Counted from the first letter of the stretch, positions 20,581-32,285 are shown. The stretch: 64,000 nt of DNA from Hydractinia symbiolongicarpus (GCF_029227915.1 NC_079885.1:19789001-19853000); one strand, 5' to 3'. Notes: generated by a model not told the origin, from the letters alone. Numbers and translations are program-made.

Positions 20581-20621
20581 AGTTAACGGCCGAACGCGCT
20601 AACCAATTGCGCCACGGAGAC
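20548..20621 (-). pseudogene. tRNA-Asn, U33>C lineage
   Basis: U33>C, C40>U. The downstream T4 run is interrupted (TTTT to ATTT). Confidence 0.65.
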
Positions 20622-20816
20622 ATGAAACTTACTGAAGTTTCCCTATTTACAAGTTGACTCATTTACTTTCATTTATTTCTAATAGCACATCTGATGATGC
20701 CAGTAAACATGGCTACAACAGTAACACTACCGTTTCTCTTACAGTTAACGTGACATTAGGAATAAGAGGCAGTGATAGCACTCTCTGATTTTTCTGATGG
20801 ACATACTTGTTCATCG

Positions 20817-20890
20817 CTTCCCCGGGTGGGTTTGAACCACCAACCTTTCCGTTAACAGCCGAACGCGCTTACCAATTGCGGCACGCAGAC
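20817..20890 (-). pseudogene. tRNA-Asn-like, class P4
   Basis: P4, 5' GUCUGCG. Confidence 0.7.
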
Positions 20891-21084
20891 ACGAAACATA
20901 CTGAAATATCCCTATTTACTAGTTAGCTAATTCAATTTCAATGTTTTTAACACCACATCTGACTATGCAGGTAAACGTAGTTTCAAGACTAAAACTACCG
21001 TTGCTTTTACAATTATCGTGACATTAGGAATCATAAGCAGTGGTAGCACTATCTGTTTGATCTGATCGAAGTATTTGTTCATTG

Positions 21085-21141
<57 letters not shown>

Positions 21142-21158
21142 AATTGCGCCACGGAGAC
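21085..21158 (-). tRNA. tRNA-Asn (GUU), consensus
   Basis: Exact consensus copy. Confidence 0.93.
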
Positions 21159-21353
21159 ATGAAACTTACTGAAGTTTCCCTATTTACAAGTTATCTCATT
21201 TACTTTTATTTATTTTTAATAGCACATCTGATGATGCCAGCAAACATGGTTACAACAGTAACACTACCGTTGCTCTTACAGTTAACGTGACATTAGGAAT
21301 AAGAGGCAGTGATAGCACTCTCTGATTTTTCTGATGGACATACTTGTTCATCG

Positions 21354-21427
21354 CTTCCCCGGGTGGGCGTGAACCACCAACCTTTCCGTTAACAGCCGAG
21401 CGCGTCAACAAATTGAGACACAAAGCC
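21354..21427 (-). pseudogene. tRNA-Asn-like, class P2
   Basis: P2 with 5' GGCUUUG. Confidence 0.68.
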
Positions 21428-21621
21428 ACGAAACATACTGAACTATTCCTATTTACTAGTTAGCCAATTCAATTTCAATGTTTTTAACACCATATCTGAC
21501 TATGCAGGTAAACGTAGTTTCAAGACTAAATCTACCGTTGCTTTTACAATTATCGTGACATTGGGAACCATAAGCAGTGGTAGCACTATCTGTTTCATCT
21601 GATCAAAGAATTTGTTCATTG

Positions 21622-21654
<33 letters not shown>

Positions 21655-21695
21655 CGTTAACAGCCGAACGCGCTAACCAATTGCGTCACGGAGAC
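21622..21695 (-). pseudogene. tRNA-Asn, C40>G and G10>A
   Basis: Like the C56>G lineage at its 5' side, but with an intact T loop: a recombinant. Confidence 0.65.
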
Positions 21696-21890
21696 ATGAA
21701 ACTTACTGAAGTTTCCCTATTTACAAGTTGACACATTTACTTTCATTTATTTCTAATAGCACATCTGATGATGCTAGTAAACATGGCTACAACAGTAACA
21801 CTACCGTTGCTCTTACAGTTAACGTGACATTAAGAATAAGAGGCAGTGATAGCACTCTCTGATTTTTCTGATGGACATACTTGTTCATCG

Positions 21891-21964
21891 CTTCCCCGGG
21901 TGGGCGTGAACCACCAACCTTTCCGTTAACAGCCGAGCGCGCCAACAAATTGAGACACGAAGGC
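21891..21964 (-). pseudogene. tRNA-Asn-like, class P2
   Basis: P2. Confidence 0.7.
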
Positions 21965-22158
21965 ACGAAACATACTGAACTATCCCTATTTACTAGTTAG
22001 CTAATTCAATTTCAATGTTTTTAACACCATATCTGACTATGCAGGTAAACGTAGTTTCAAGACTAAAACTACCGTTGCTTTTACAATTATCGTGACATTA
22101 GGAATCATAAGCAGTGGTAGCACTATCTGTTTCATCTGATCGTAGAATTTGTTCATTG

Positions 22159-22232
22159 CGTCCCCGGGTGGGCTTCAACCACCAACCTTTCCGTTAACAG
22201 CCGAACGCGCTAACCAATTGCGCCACGGAGAC
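22159..22232 (-). pseudogene. tRNA-Asn, C56>G lineage
   Basis: C56>G and C40>G. Confidence 0.68.
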
Positions 22233-22427
22233 ATGAAACTTACTGAAGTTTCCCTATTTACAAGTTGACACATTTACTTTCATTTATTTCTAATAGCACA
22301 TCTGATGATGCTAGTAAACATGGCTACAACAGTAACACTACCGTTGCTCTTACAGTTAACGTGACATTAGGAATAAGAGGCAGTGATAGCACTCTCTGAT
22401 TTTTCTGATGGACATACTTGTTCATCG

Positions 22428-22501
22428 CTTCCCCGGGTGGGCGTGAACCACCAACCTTTCCGTTAACAGCCGAGCGCGCCAACAAATTGAGACACGAAGG
22501 C
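22428..22501 (-). pseudogene. tRNA-Asn-like, class P2
   Basis: P2. Confidence 0.7.
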
Positions 22502-22695
22502 ACGAAACATACTGAACTATCCCTATTTACTAGTTAGCTAATTCAATTTCAATGTTTTTAACACCATATCTGACTATGCAGGTAAACGTAGTTTCAAGAC
22601 TAAATCTACCGTTGCTTTTACAATTATCGTGACATTGGGAACCATAAGCAGTGGTAGCACTATCTGTTTCATCTGATCAAAGAATTTGTTCATTG

Positions 22696-22728
<33 letters not shown>

Positions 22729-22769
22729 AGTTAACGGCCGAACGCGCTAACCAATTGCGCCACGGAGAC
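22696..22769 (-). pseudogene. tRNA-Asn, U33>C lineage
   Basis: U33>C, C40>U. Confidence 0.65.
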
Positions 22770-22964
22770 ATGAAACTTACTGAAGTTTCCCTATTTACAA
22801 GTTGACTCATTTACTTTCATTTATTTCTAATAGCACATCTGATGATGCCAGTAAACATGGCTACAACAGTAACACTACCGTTTCTCTTACAGTTAACGTG
22901 ACATTAGGAATAAGAGGCAGTGATAGCACTCTCTGATTTTTCTGATGGACATACTTGTTCATCG

Positions 22965-23038
22965 CTTCCCCGGGTGGGTTTGAACCACCAACCTTTCCGT
23001 TAACAGCCGAACGCGCTTACCAATTGCGGCACGCAGAC
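22965..23038 (-). pseudogene. tRNA-Asn-like, class P4
   Basis: P4, 5' GUCUGCG. Confidence 0.7.
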
Positions 23039-23232
23039 ACGAAACATACTGAAATATCCCTATTTACTAGTTAGCTAATTCAATTTCAATGTTTTTAACA
23101 CCACATCTGACTATGCAGGTAAACGTAGTTTCAAGACTAAAACTACCGTTGCTTTTACAATTATCGTGACATTAGGAATCATAAGCAGTGGTAGCACTAT
23201 CTGTTTGATCTGATCGAAGTATTTGTTCATTG

Positions 23233-23289
<57 letters not shown>

Positions 23290-23306
23290 AATTGCGCCAC
23301 GGAGAC
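23233..23306 (-). tRNA. tRNA-Asn (GUU), consensus
   Basis: Exact consensus copy. Confidence 0.93.
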
Positions 23307-23501
23307 ATGAAACTTACTGAAGTTTCCCTATTTACAAGTTATCTCATTTACTTTTATTTATTTTTAATAGCACATCTGATGATGCCAGCAAACATGGTTA
23401 CAACAGTAACACTACCGTTGCTCTTACAGTTAACGTGACATTAGGAATAAGAGGCAGTGATAGCACTCTCTGATTTTTCTGATGGACATACTTGTTCATC
23501 G

Positions 23502-23575
23502 CTTCCCCGGGTGGGCGTGAACCACCAACCTTTCCGTTAACAGCCGAGCGCGTCAACAAATTGAGACACAAAGCC
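23502..23575 (-). pseudogene. tRNA-Asn-like, class P2
   Basis: P2 with 5' GGCUUUG, as 21354. Confidence 0.68.
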
Positions 23576-23769
23576 ACGAAACATACTGAACTATTCCTAT
23601 TTACTAGTTAGCCAATTCAATTTCAATGTTTTTAACACCATATCTGACTATGCAGGTAAACGTAGTTTCAAGACTAAATCTACCGTTGCTTTTACAATTA
23701 TCGTGACATTGGGAACCATAAGCAGTGGTAGCACTATCTGTTTCATCTGATCAAAGAATTTGTTCATTG

Positions 23770-23802
<33 letters not shown>

Positions 23803-23843
23803 AGCTAACGGCCGAACGCGCTAACCAATTGCGCCACGGAGAC
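23770..23843 (-). pseudogene. tRNA-Asn, U33>C lineage
   Basis: U33>C, C40>U and A38>G. Confidence 0.65.
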
Positions 23844-24038
23844 ATGAAACTTACTGAAGTTTCCTTATTTACAAGTTGACTCATTTACTTTCATTTATTT
23901 CTAATAGCACATCTGATGATGCCAGTAAACATGGCTACAACAGTAACACTACCTTTTCTCTTACAGTTAACGTGACATTAGGAATAAGAGGCAGTGATAG
24001 CACTCTCTGATTTTTCTGATGGACATACTTGTTCATCG

Positions 24039-24112
24039 CTTCCCCGGGTGGGTTTGAACCACCAACCTTTCCGTTAACAGCCGAACGCGCTTACCAATTG
24101 CGGCACGGAGAC
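24039..24112 (-). pseudogene. tRNA-Asn-like, class P4
   Basis: P4, 5' GUCUCCG. Confidence 0.7.
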
Positions 24113-24306
24113 ACGAAACATACTGAAATATCCCTATTTACTAGTTAGCTAATTCAATTTCAATGTTTTTAACACCACATCTGACTATGCAGGTAAACGT
24201 AGTTTCAAGACTAAAACTACCGTTGCTTTTACAATTATCGTGACATTAGGAATCATAAGCAGTGGTAGCACTATCTGTTTGATCTGATCGAAGTATTTGT
24301 TCATTG

Positions 24307-24363
<57 letters not shown>

Positions 24364-24380
24364 AATTGCGCCACGGAGAC
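24307..24380 (-). tRNA. tRNA-Asn (GUU), consensus
   Basis: Exact consensus copy. Confidence 0.93.
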
Positions 24381-24527
24381 ATGAAACTTACTGAAGTTTC
24401 CCTATTTACAAGTTATCTCATTTACTTTTATTTATTTTTAATAGCACATCTGATGATGCCAGCAAACATGGTTACAACAGTAACACTACCGTTGCTCTTA
24501 CAGTTAACGTGACATACTTGTTCATCG

Positions 24528-24601
24528 CTTCCCCGGGTGGGCTTGAACCACCAATCTTTCCGTTAACAGCCGAACGCGCTAACCAATTGCGGCACTAAGA
24601 C
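24528..24601 (-). pseudogene. tRNA-Asn-like, class P1
   Basis: P1; a 48-bp deletion lies just downstream in RNA sense. Confidence 0.7.
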
Positions 24602-24795
24602 ACGAAACATACTGAAGTATCCCTATTTACTAGTTAGCTAATTCAATTTCAATGTTTTTAACACCAGATCTGACTATGCAGGTAAACGTAGTTTCAAGAC
24701 TAAAACTACCGTTGCTTTTACAATTATCGTGACATTAGGAATCATAAGCAGTGGTAGCACTATCTGTTTGATCTGATCGAAGTATTTGTTCATTG

Positions 24796-24852
<57 letters not shown>

Positions 24853-24869
24853 AATTGCGCCACGGAGAC
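24796..24869 (-). tRNA. tRNA-Asn (GUU), consensus
   Basis: Exact consensus copy. Confidence 0.93.
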
Positions 24870-25064
24870 ATGAAACTTACTGAAGTTTCCCTATTTACAA
24901 GTTATCTCATTTACTTTTGTTTATTTTTAATAGCACATCTGATGATGCCAGCAAACATGGTTACAACAGTAACACTACCGTTGCTCTTACAGTTAACGTG
25001 ACATTAGGAATAAGAGGCAGTGATAGCACACTCTGATTTTTCTGATGGACATACTTGTTCATCG

Positions 25065-25138
25065 CTTCCCCGGGTGGGCTTGAACCACCAATCTTTCCGT
25101 TAACAGCCGAACGCGCTAACCAATTGCGGCACTAAGAC
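25065..25138 (-). pseudogene. tRNA-Asn-like, class P1
   Basis: P1. Confidence 0.7.
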
Positions 25139-25332
25139 ACGAAACATACTGAAGTATCCCTATTTACTAGTTAGCTAATTCAATTTCAATGTTTTTAACA
25201 CCAGATCTGACTATGCAGGTAAACGTAGTTTCAAGACTAAAACTACCGTTGCTTTTACAATTATCGTGACATTAGGAATCATAAGCAGTGGTAGCACTAT
25301 CTGTTTCATCTGATCGTAGAATTTGTTCATTG

Positions 25333-25406
25333 CGTCCCCGGGTGGGCTTCAACCACCAACCTTTCCGTTAACAGCCGAACGCGCTAACCAATTGCGCCAC
25401 GGAGAC
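25333..25406 (-). pseudogene. tRNA-Asn, C56>G lineage
   Basis: C56>G and C40>G. Confidence 0.68.
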
Positions 25407-25601
25407 ATGAAACTTACTGAAGTTTCCCTATTTACAAGTTGACACATTTACTTTCATTTATTTCTAATAGCACATCTGATGATGCTAGTAAACATGGCTA
25501 CAACAGTAACACTACCGTTGCTCTTACAGTTAACGTGACATTAGGAATAAGAGGCAGTGATAGCACTCTCTGATTTTTCTGATGGACATACTTGTTCATC
25601 G

Positions 25602-25675
25602 CTTCCCCGGGTGGGCGTGAACCACCAACCTTTCCGTTAACAGCCGAGCGCGCCAACAAATTGAGACACGAAGGC
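25602..25675 (-). pseudogene. tRNA-Asn-like, class P2
   Basis: P2. Confidence 0.7.
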
Positions 25676-25869
25676 ACGAAACATACTGAACTATCCCTAT
25701 TTACTGGTTAGCTAATTCAATTTCAATGTTTTTAACACCATATCTGACTATGCAGGTAAACGTAGTTTCAAGACTAAAACTACCGTTGCTTTTACAATTA
25801 TCGTGACATTGGGAACCATAAGCAGTGGTAGCACTATCTGTTTCATCTGATCAAAGAATTTGTTTATTG

Positions 25870-25870
25870 A

Positions 25871-25926
<56 letters not shown>

Positions 25927-25943
25927 AATTGCGCCACGGAGAC
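25870..25943 (-). tRNA. tRNA-Asn (GUU)
   Basis: Only the discriminator differs (G73>U). Confidence 0.85.
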
Positions 25944-26138
25944 ATGAAACTTTCTGAAGTTTCCCTATTTACAAGTTATCTCATTTACTTTTGTTTATTT
26001 TTAATAGCACATCTGATGATGCCAGCAAACATGGTTACAACAGTAACACTACCGTTGCTCTTACAGTTAACGTGACATTAGGAATAAGAGGCAGTGATAG
26101 CACTCTCTGATTTTTCTGATGGACATTCTTGTTCATCG

Positions 26139-26212
26139 CTTCCCCGGGTGGGCTTGAACCACCAATCTTTCCGTTAACAGCCGAACGCGCTAACCAATTG
26201 CGGCACTAAGAC
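26139..26212 (-). pseudogene. tRNA-Asn-like, class P1
   Basis: P1. Confidence 0.7.
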
Positions 26213-26406
26213 ACGAAACATACTGAAGTATCCCTATTTACTAGTTAGCTAATTCAATTTCAATGTTTTTAACACCAGATCTGACTATGCAGGTAAACGT
26301 AGTTTCAAGACTAAAACTACCGTTGCTTTTACAATTATCGTGACATTAGGAATCATAAGCAGTGGTAGCACTATCTGTTTCATCTGATCGTAGAATTTGT
26401 TCATTG

Positions 26407-26439
<33 letters not shown>

Positions 26440-26480
26440 AGTTAACGGCCGAACGCGCTAACCAATTGCGCCACGGAGAC
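26407..26480 (-). pseudogene. tRNA-Asn, U33>C lineage
   Basis: U33>C, C40>U. Confidence 0.65.
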
Positions 26481-26675
26481 ATGAAACTTACTGAAGTTTC
26501 CCTATTTACATGTTGACTCATTTACTTTCATTTATTTCTAATAGCACATCTGATGATGCCAGTAAACATGGCTACAACAGTAACACTACCGTTTCTCTTA
26601 CAGTTAACGTGACATTAGGAATAAGAGGCAGTGATAGCACTCTCTGATTTTTCTGATTGACATACTTGTTCATCG

Positions 26676-26749
26676 CTTCCTCGGGTAGGTTTGAACCACC
26701 AACCTTTCCGTTAACAGCCGAACGCGCTTACCAATTGCGGCACGGAGAC
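26676..26749 (-). pseudogene. tRNA-Asn-like, class P4
   Basis: P4 with further acceptor and T-arm changes. Confidence 0.68.
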
Positions 26750-26943
26750 ACGAAACATACTGAAATATCCCTATTTACTAGTTAGCTAATTCAATTTCAA
26801 TGTTTTTAACACCACATCTGACTATGCAGGTAAACGTAGTTTCAAGACTAAAACTACCGTTGCTTTTACAATTATCGTGACATTAGGAATCATAAGCAGT
26901 GGTAGCACTATCTGTTTGATCTGATCGAAGTATTTGTTCATTG

Positions 26944-27000
<57 letters not shown>

Positions 27001-27017
27001 AATTGCGCCACGGAGAC
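26944..27017 (-). tRNA. tRNA-Asn (GUU), consensus
   Basis: Exact consensus copy. Confidence 0.93.
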
Positions 27018-27212
27018 ATAAAACTTACTGAAGTTTCCCTATTTAAAAGTTGGCTTATTTACTTTCATTTATTTTTAATAGCACATCTGATGATGCCAGT
27101 AAACATGACTACAAGAGTAACACTACCGTTGCTCTTACAAATAACGTGACATTAGGAATAGGAGGCAGTGATAGCACTCTCTGATTCTTCTGATGGACAT
27201 ATTTGCTCATCG

Positions 27213-27286
27213 CTTCCCCGTTTGGGCTTGAACCACCAACCTTTCCGTTAACAGCCGAACGCGCTTACCAATTGCGGCGCAGAGAC
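27213..27286 (-). pseudogene. tRNA-Asn-like, class P4 AA
   Basis: P4 with T-stem AA and 5' GUCUCUG. Confidence 0.7.
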
Positions 27287-27480
27287 GCGAAACATACTGA
27301 AATATCCCTATTTACTAGTTAGCTAATTCAATTTCAATGTTTTTAACACCACATCTGACTATGCAGGTAAACGTAGTTACAAGACTAAAACTACCGTTGT
27401 TTTTGCAATTATCGTGACATTAGGAATCATAAGCAGTTGTAGCGCTATCTGTTTCATCTGATCAAAGTATTTGTTCATTG

Positions 27481-27535
<55 letters not shown>

Positions 27536-27555
27536 ATAAATTGCGCCACGGAGAC
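27481..27555 (-). pseudogene. tRNA-Asn with D-loop insertion, 75 nt
   Basis: One extra base and substitutions replace the D-loop GG; rest as consensus. Confidence 0.65.
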
Positions 27556-27750
27556 ATGAAACTTACTGAAGTTTCCCTATTTACAAGTTGGCTCATTTAC
27601 TTTCATTTATTTTTAATAGCACATCTGATGATGCCAGTAAACATGGCTACAAGAGTAACACTACCGTTGCTCTTACAGTTAACGTGACATTAGGAATAAG
27701 AGGCAGTGATAGCACTCTCTGGTTCTTCTGATGGACATATTTGTTCATCG

Positions 27751-27752
27751 CC

Positions 27753-27783
<31 letters not shown>

Positions 27784-27824
27784 CGTTAACAGCCGAACGC
27801 GCTAACCAATTGCGGCACTAAGAC
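27751..27824 (-). pseudogene. tRNA-Asn-like, class P1
   Basis: P1, 5' GUCUUAG. Confidence 0.72.
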
Positions 27825-28018
27825 ACGAAACATACTGAAGTATCCCTATTTACTAGTTAGCTAATTCAATTTCAATGTCTTTAACTCCACATCTGACTAT
27901 GCAGGTAAACGTAGTTTCAAGACTAAAACTACCGTTGCTTTTACAATTATCGTGACATTAGGAATCATAAGCAGTTGTAGCACTAACTGTTTCATCTGAT
28001 CGAAGTATTTGTTCATTG

Positions 28019-28051
<33 letters not shown>

Positions 28052-28092
28052 CGTTAACAGCCGAAAGCGCTAACCAATTGCGCCACGGAGAC
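28019..28092 (-). pseudogene. tRNA-Asn, C40>G and G26>U
   Basis: Intact-type ends with a diverged-type anticodon stem (G30/G40). Confidence 0.65.
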
Positions 28093-28273
28093 ATGAAACT
28101 TACTGAAGTTTCCCTATTTACAAGTTGACACATTTACTTTCATTTATTTCTAATAGCACATCTGATGATGCCAGTAAACATGGCTACAACAGTAACACTA
28201 CCGTTGCTCTTACAGTTAACGTGACGCAGTGATAGCACTCTCTGATTTTTCTGATGGACATACTTGTTCATCG

Positions 28274-28347
28274 CTTCCCCAGGTGGGCTTGAACCACCAA
28301 CCTTTCCGCTAACAGCCGAACGCGCCAACAAATTGAGACACGAAGGC
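28274..28347 (-). pseudogene. tRNA-Asn-like, class P2
   Basis: P2 with A38>G. Confidence 0.7.
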
Positions 28348-28541
28348 ACGAAACATACTGAAGTATCCCTATTTACTAGTTAGCTAATTCAATTTCAATG
28401 TTTTTAACACCATATCTGACTATGCAGGTAAACGTAGTTTCAAGACTAAAACTACCGTTGCTTTTACAAATACCGTGACATTAGGAATCATAAGCAGTGG
28501 TAGCGCTATCTGTTTCATCTGATGGAAGTATTTGTTCATTG

Positions 28542-28598
<57 letters not shown>

Positions 28599-28615
28599 AA
28601 TTGCGCCACGGAGAC
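28542..28615 (-). tRNA. tRNA-Asn (GUU), consensus
   Basis: Exact consensus copy. Confidence 0.93.
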
Positions 28616-28810
28616 ATGAAACTTACTGAAGTTTACCTATTTACAAGTTGGCTCATTTACTTTCATTTATTTTTAATAGAACATCTGATGATGCCAGTAA
28701 ACATGTCTACAAGAGTAACACTACCGTTGCTTTTACAGTTAACGTGACATTAGGAATAAGAGGCAGTGATAGCACTCTCTGATTCTTCTGATGGACATAT
28801 TTGCTCATCG

Positions 28811-28884
28811 CTTCCCCGGGTGGGCGTGAACCACCAACCTTTCAGTACACAGGCGAACGCGCTAACCAATTGCGGCACGGAGAC
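28811..28884 (-). pseudogene. tRNA-Asn-like, class P3, anticodon GUG
   Basis: Anticodon loop CUGUGUA: GUG, a histidine anticodon if folded normally, within a damaged stem. Confidence 0.68.
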
Positions 28885-29078
28885 ACGAAACATACTGAAG
28901 TATCCCTATTTATTAGTTAGCTAATTCAATTTCAATGTTTTTAACACCACATCTGACTATGCAGGTAAACGTAGTTTCAAGACTAAAACTACCGTTGCTT
29001 TTACAATTATCGTGACATTAGGAATCATAAGCAGTGGTAGCACTATCTGTTTCATCTGATCAAAGAATTTGTTCATTT

Positions 29079-29079
29079 T

Positions 29080-29135
<56 letters not shown>

Positions 29136-29152
29136 AATTGCGCCACGGAGAC
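29079..29152 (-). tRNA. tRNA-Asn (GUU)
   Basis: G73>A only. Confidence 0.86.
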
Positions 29153-29347
29153 ATGAAACTTACTGATGTTTCCCTATTTACAAGTTGACTCATTTACTTT
29201 CATTTATTTCTAATAGCACATCTGATGATGCCAGTAAACATGGCTACAACAGTAACACTACCGTTTCTCTTACAGTTAACGTGACATTAGGAATAAGAGG
29301 CAGTGATAGCACTCTCTGATTTTTCTGATGGACATACTTGTTCATCG

Positions 29348-29421
29348 CTTCCCCGGGTGGGCTTGAACCACCAAACTTTCCGTTAACAGCCGAACGCGCC
29401 AACAAATTGCGCTACGGAGAC
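29348..29421 (-). pseudogene. tRNA-Asn-like, P2/P5 mix
   Basis: 5' GUCUCCGUAGCGC with a P2-like D loop (UUUGUUGGCGCG). Confidence 0.68.
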
Positions 29422-29615
29422 GCGAAACTTTCTGAAGTATCCCTATTCACTAGTAGGCTAATTCAATTTCAGTTTTCTTAACAGCACATCTGACTATGCA
29501 GGTAAACATAGTTTCAAGACTAAAACTACCGTTGCTTTTACAATTATCGTGACATTAGGAATCAGAAGCAGTGGTAGCACTATCTGTTTCGTCTGATCGA
29601 AGTATTTATTCATTG

Positions 29616-29648
<33 letters not shown>

Positions 29649-29689
29649 CATTAACAGCCGAACGCGCTAACCAATTGCGCCACGGAGAC
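29616..29689 (-). pseudogene. tRNA-Asn, C39>U and C40>G
   Basis: Two changes in the 3' side of the anticodon stem. Confidence 0.65.
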
Positions 29690-29884
29690 ATGAAACTTAC
29701 TAAAATTTCCCTATTTACAAGTTGACTCATTTACTTTCATTTATTTCTAATAGCACATCTGATGATGCCAGTAAACATGGCTACAACAGTAACACTACCG
29801 TTTCTCTTACAGTTAACGTGACATTAGGAATAAGAGGCAGTGATAGCACTCTCTGATTTTTCTGATGGACATACTTGTTCATCG

Positions 29885-29958
29885 CTTCCCCGGGTGGGTT
29901 TGAACCACCAACCTTTCCGTTAACAGCCGAACGCGCTTACCAATTGCGGCACGGAGAC
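29885..29958 (-). pseudogene. tRNA-Asn-like, class P4
   Basis: P4, 5' GUCUCCG. Confidence 0.7.
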
Positions 29959-30152
29959 ACGAAACATACTGAAATATCCCTATTTACTAGTTAGCTAATT
30001 CAATTTCAATGTTTTTAACACCACATCTGACTATGCAGGTAAACGTAGTTTCAAGACTAAAACTACCGTTGCTTTTACAATTATCGTGACATTAGGAATC
30101 ATAAGCAGTGGTAGCACTATCTGTTTGATCTGATCGAAGTATTTGTTCATTG

Positions 30153-30209
<57 letters not shown>

Positions 30210-30226
30210 AATTGCGCCACGGAGAC
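30153..30226 (-). tRNA. tRNA-Asn (GUU), consensus
   Basis: Exact consensus copy. Confidence 0.93.
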
Positions 30227-30421
30227 ATAAAACTTACTGAAGTTTCCCTATTTAAAAGTTGGCTTATTTACTTTCATTTATTTTTAATAGCACATCTGAT
30301 GATGCCAGTAAACATGACTACAAGAGTAACACTACCGTTGCTCTTACAAATAACGTGACATTAGGAATAGGAGGCAGTGATAGCACTCTCTGATTCTTCT
30401 AATGGACATATTTGCTCATCG

Positions 30422-30423
30422 CT

Positions 30424-30454
<31 letters not shown>

Positions 30455-30495
30455 CGTTAACAGCCGAACGCGCTAACCAATTGCGGCACTAAGAC
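30422..30495 (-). pseudogene. tRNA-Asn-like, class P1
   Basis: P1, 5' GUCUUAG. Confidence 0.72.
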
Positions 30496-30689
30496 ACGAA
30501 ACATACTGAAGTATCCCTATTTACTAGTTAGCTAATTCAATTTCAATGTCTTTAACTCCACATCTGACTATGCAGGTAAACGTAGTTTCAAGACTAAAAC
30601 TACCGTTGCTTTTACAATTATCGTGACATTAGGAATCATAAGCAGTTGTAGCACTAACTGTTTCATCTGATCGAAGTATTTGTTCATTG

Positions 30690-30722
<33 letters not shown>

Positions 30723-30763
30723 CGTTAACAGCCGAAAGCGCTAACCAATTGCGCCACGGAGAC
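30690..30763 (-). pseudogene. tRNA-Asn, C40>G and G26>U
   Basis: Duplicate of 28019. Confidence 0.65.
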
Positions 30764-30944
30764 ATGAAACTTACTGAAGTTTCCCTATTTACAAGTTGAC
30801 ACATTTACTTTCATTTATTTCTAATAGCACATCTGATGATGCCAGTAAACATGGCTACAACAGTAACACTACCGTTGCTCTTACAGTTAACGTGACGCAG
30901 TGATAGCACTCTCTGATTTTTCTGATGGACATACTTGTTCATCG

Positions 30945-30946
30945 CT

Positions 30947-30977
<31 letters not shown>

Positions 30978-31018
30978 CGCTAACAGCCGAACGCGCCAAC
31001 AAATTGAGACACGAAGGC
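30945..31018 (-). pseudogene. tRNA-Asn-like, class P2
   Basis: P2 with A38>G, duplicate of 28274. Confidence 0.7.
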
Positions 31019-31212
31019 ACGAAACATACTGAAGTATCCCTATTTACTAGTTAGCTAATTCAATTTCAATGTTTTTAACACCATATCTGACTATGCAGGT
31101 AAACGTAGTTTCAAGACTAAAACTACCGTTGCTTTTACAATTACCGTGACATTAGGAATCATAAGCAGTGGTAGCGCTATCTGTTTCATCTGATGGAAGT
31201 ATTTGTTCATTG

Positions 31213-31245
<33 letters not shown>

Positions 31246-31286
31246 AGTTAACAGCCGAACGCGCTAACCAATTGCGCCACGGAGAC
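31213..31286 (-). tRNA. tRNA-Asn (GUU)
   Basis: C40>U only, leaving a G30-U40 wobble; its duplicate at 28542 is consensus. Confidence 0.86.
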
Positions 31287-31481
31287 ATGAAACTTACTGA
31301 AGTTTACCTATTTACAAGTTGGCTCATTTACTTTCATTTATTTTTAATAGAACATCTGATGATGCCAGTAAACATGTCTACAAGAGTAACACTACCGTTG
31401 CTTTTACAGTTAACGTGACATTAGGAATAAGAGGCAGTGATAGCACTCTCTGATTCTTCTGATGGACATATTTGCTCATCG

Positions 31482-31555
31482 CTTCCCCGGGTGGGCGTGA
31501 ACCACCAACCTTTCAGTACACAGGCGAACGCGCTAACCAATTGCGGCACGGAGAC
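31482..31555 (-). pseudogene. tRNA-Asn-like, class P3, anticodon GUG
   Basis: Duplicate of 28811, same CUGUGUA loop. Confidence 0.68.
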
Positions 31556-31749
31556 ACGAAACATACTGAAGTATCCCTATTTATTAGTTAGCTAATTCAA
31601 TTTCAATGTTTTTAACACCACATCTGACTATGCAGGTAAACGTAGTTTCAAGACTAAAACTACCGTTGCTTTTACAATTATCGTGACATTGGGAATCATA
31701 AGCAGTGGTAGCGCTATCTGTTTCATCTGATGGAAGTATTTGTTCATTG

Positions 31750-31822
31750 CGTCCCCGGGTGGGCTTGACCACCAACCTTTCGGTTAACGGCCGAACGCGC
31801 TAACCAATTGCGCCACGGAGAC
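31750..31822 (-). pseudogene. tRNA-Asn, 73 nt, U33>C
   Basis: One base is missing from the start of the T loop (box B damaged), plus U33>C. It is followed after 268 bp by another intact-type copy. Confidence 0.65.
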
Positions 31823-32017
31823 ATGAAACTTACTGAAGTTGCCCTATTTACAAGTTGGCTCATTTACTTTCATTTATTTTTAATAGAACATCTGATGATG
31901 CCAGTAAACATGGCTACAAGAGTAACACTACCGTTGCTTTTACAGTTAACGTGACATTAGGAAAAAGAGGCAGTGATAGCACTATCTGTTTTATCTCATC
32001 ATAGAATTTGTTCATTG

Positions 32018-32074
<57 letters not shown>

Positions 32075-32091
32075 AATTGCCCCACGGAGAC
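32018..32091 (-). tRNA. tRNA-Asn (GUU)
   Basis: C11>G, a D-stem mismatch with G24. Confidence 0.72.
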
Positions 32092-32285
32092 ATGAATTTA
32101 CTGAAGTTTCCCTATTTACAAGTTGGCTCATTTACTTTCATTTATTTTTAATAGCACAAATGATGATGCCAGTAGACATGGCTACCAGTGTAACACTACC
32201 GTTGCTCTTACAGTTAACGTGACTTTAGGAATAAGAGGCAGTGATAGCACTCTCTGATTCTTCTAATGGACATATTTGTTCATCG

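Larger units (their letters stand above)
19890..23760 (-). repeat. 2.148-kb higher-order repeat, two copies
   Basis: Copies at 20011, 20280, 20548, 20817, 21085 and 21354 recur exactly 2,148 bp later at 22159, 22428, 22696, 22965, 23233 and 23502. Shared markers include the unusual P2 copy with 5' GGCUUUG (21354 and 23502). Confidence 0.8.
27751..31680 (-). repeat. 2.671-kb period duplication
   Basis: 28019, 28274, 28542 and 28811 correspond to 30690, 30945, 31213 and 31482 at a shift of 2,671 bp, including a shared 14-bp spacer deletion and the rare GUG-anticodon P3 copy. Farther left, 26944 and 30153 are 3,209 bp apart, one dimer more, so one dimer was lost or gained between them. Confidence 0.75.
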
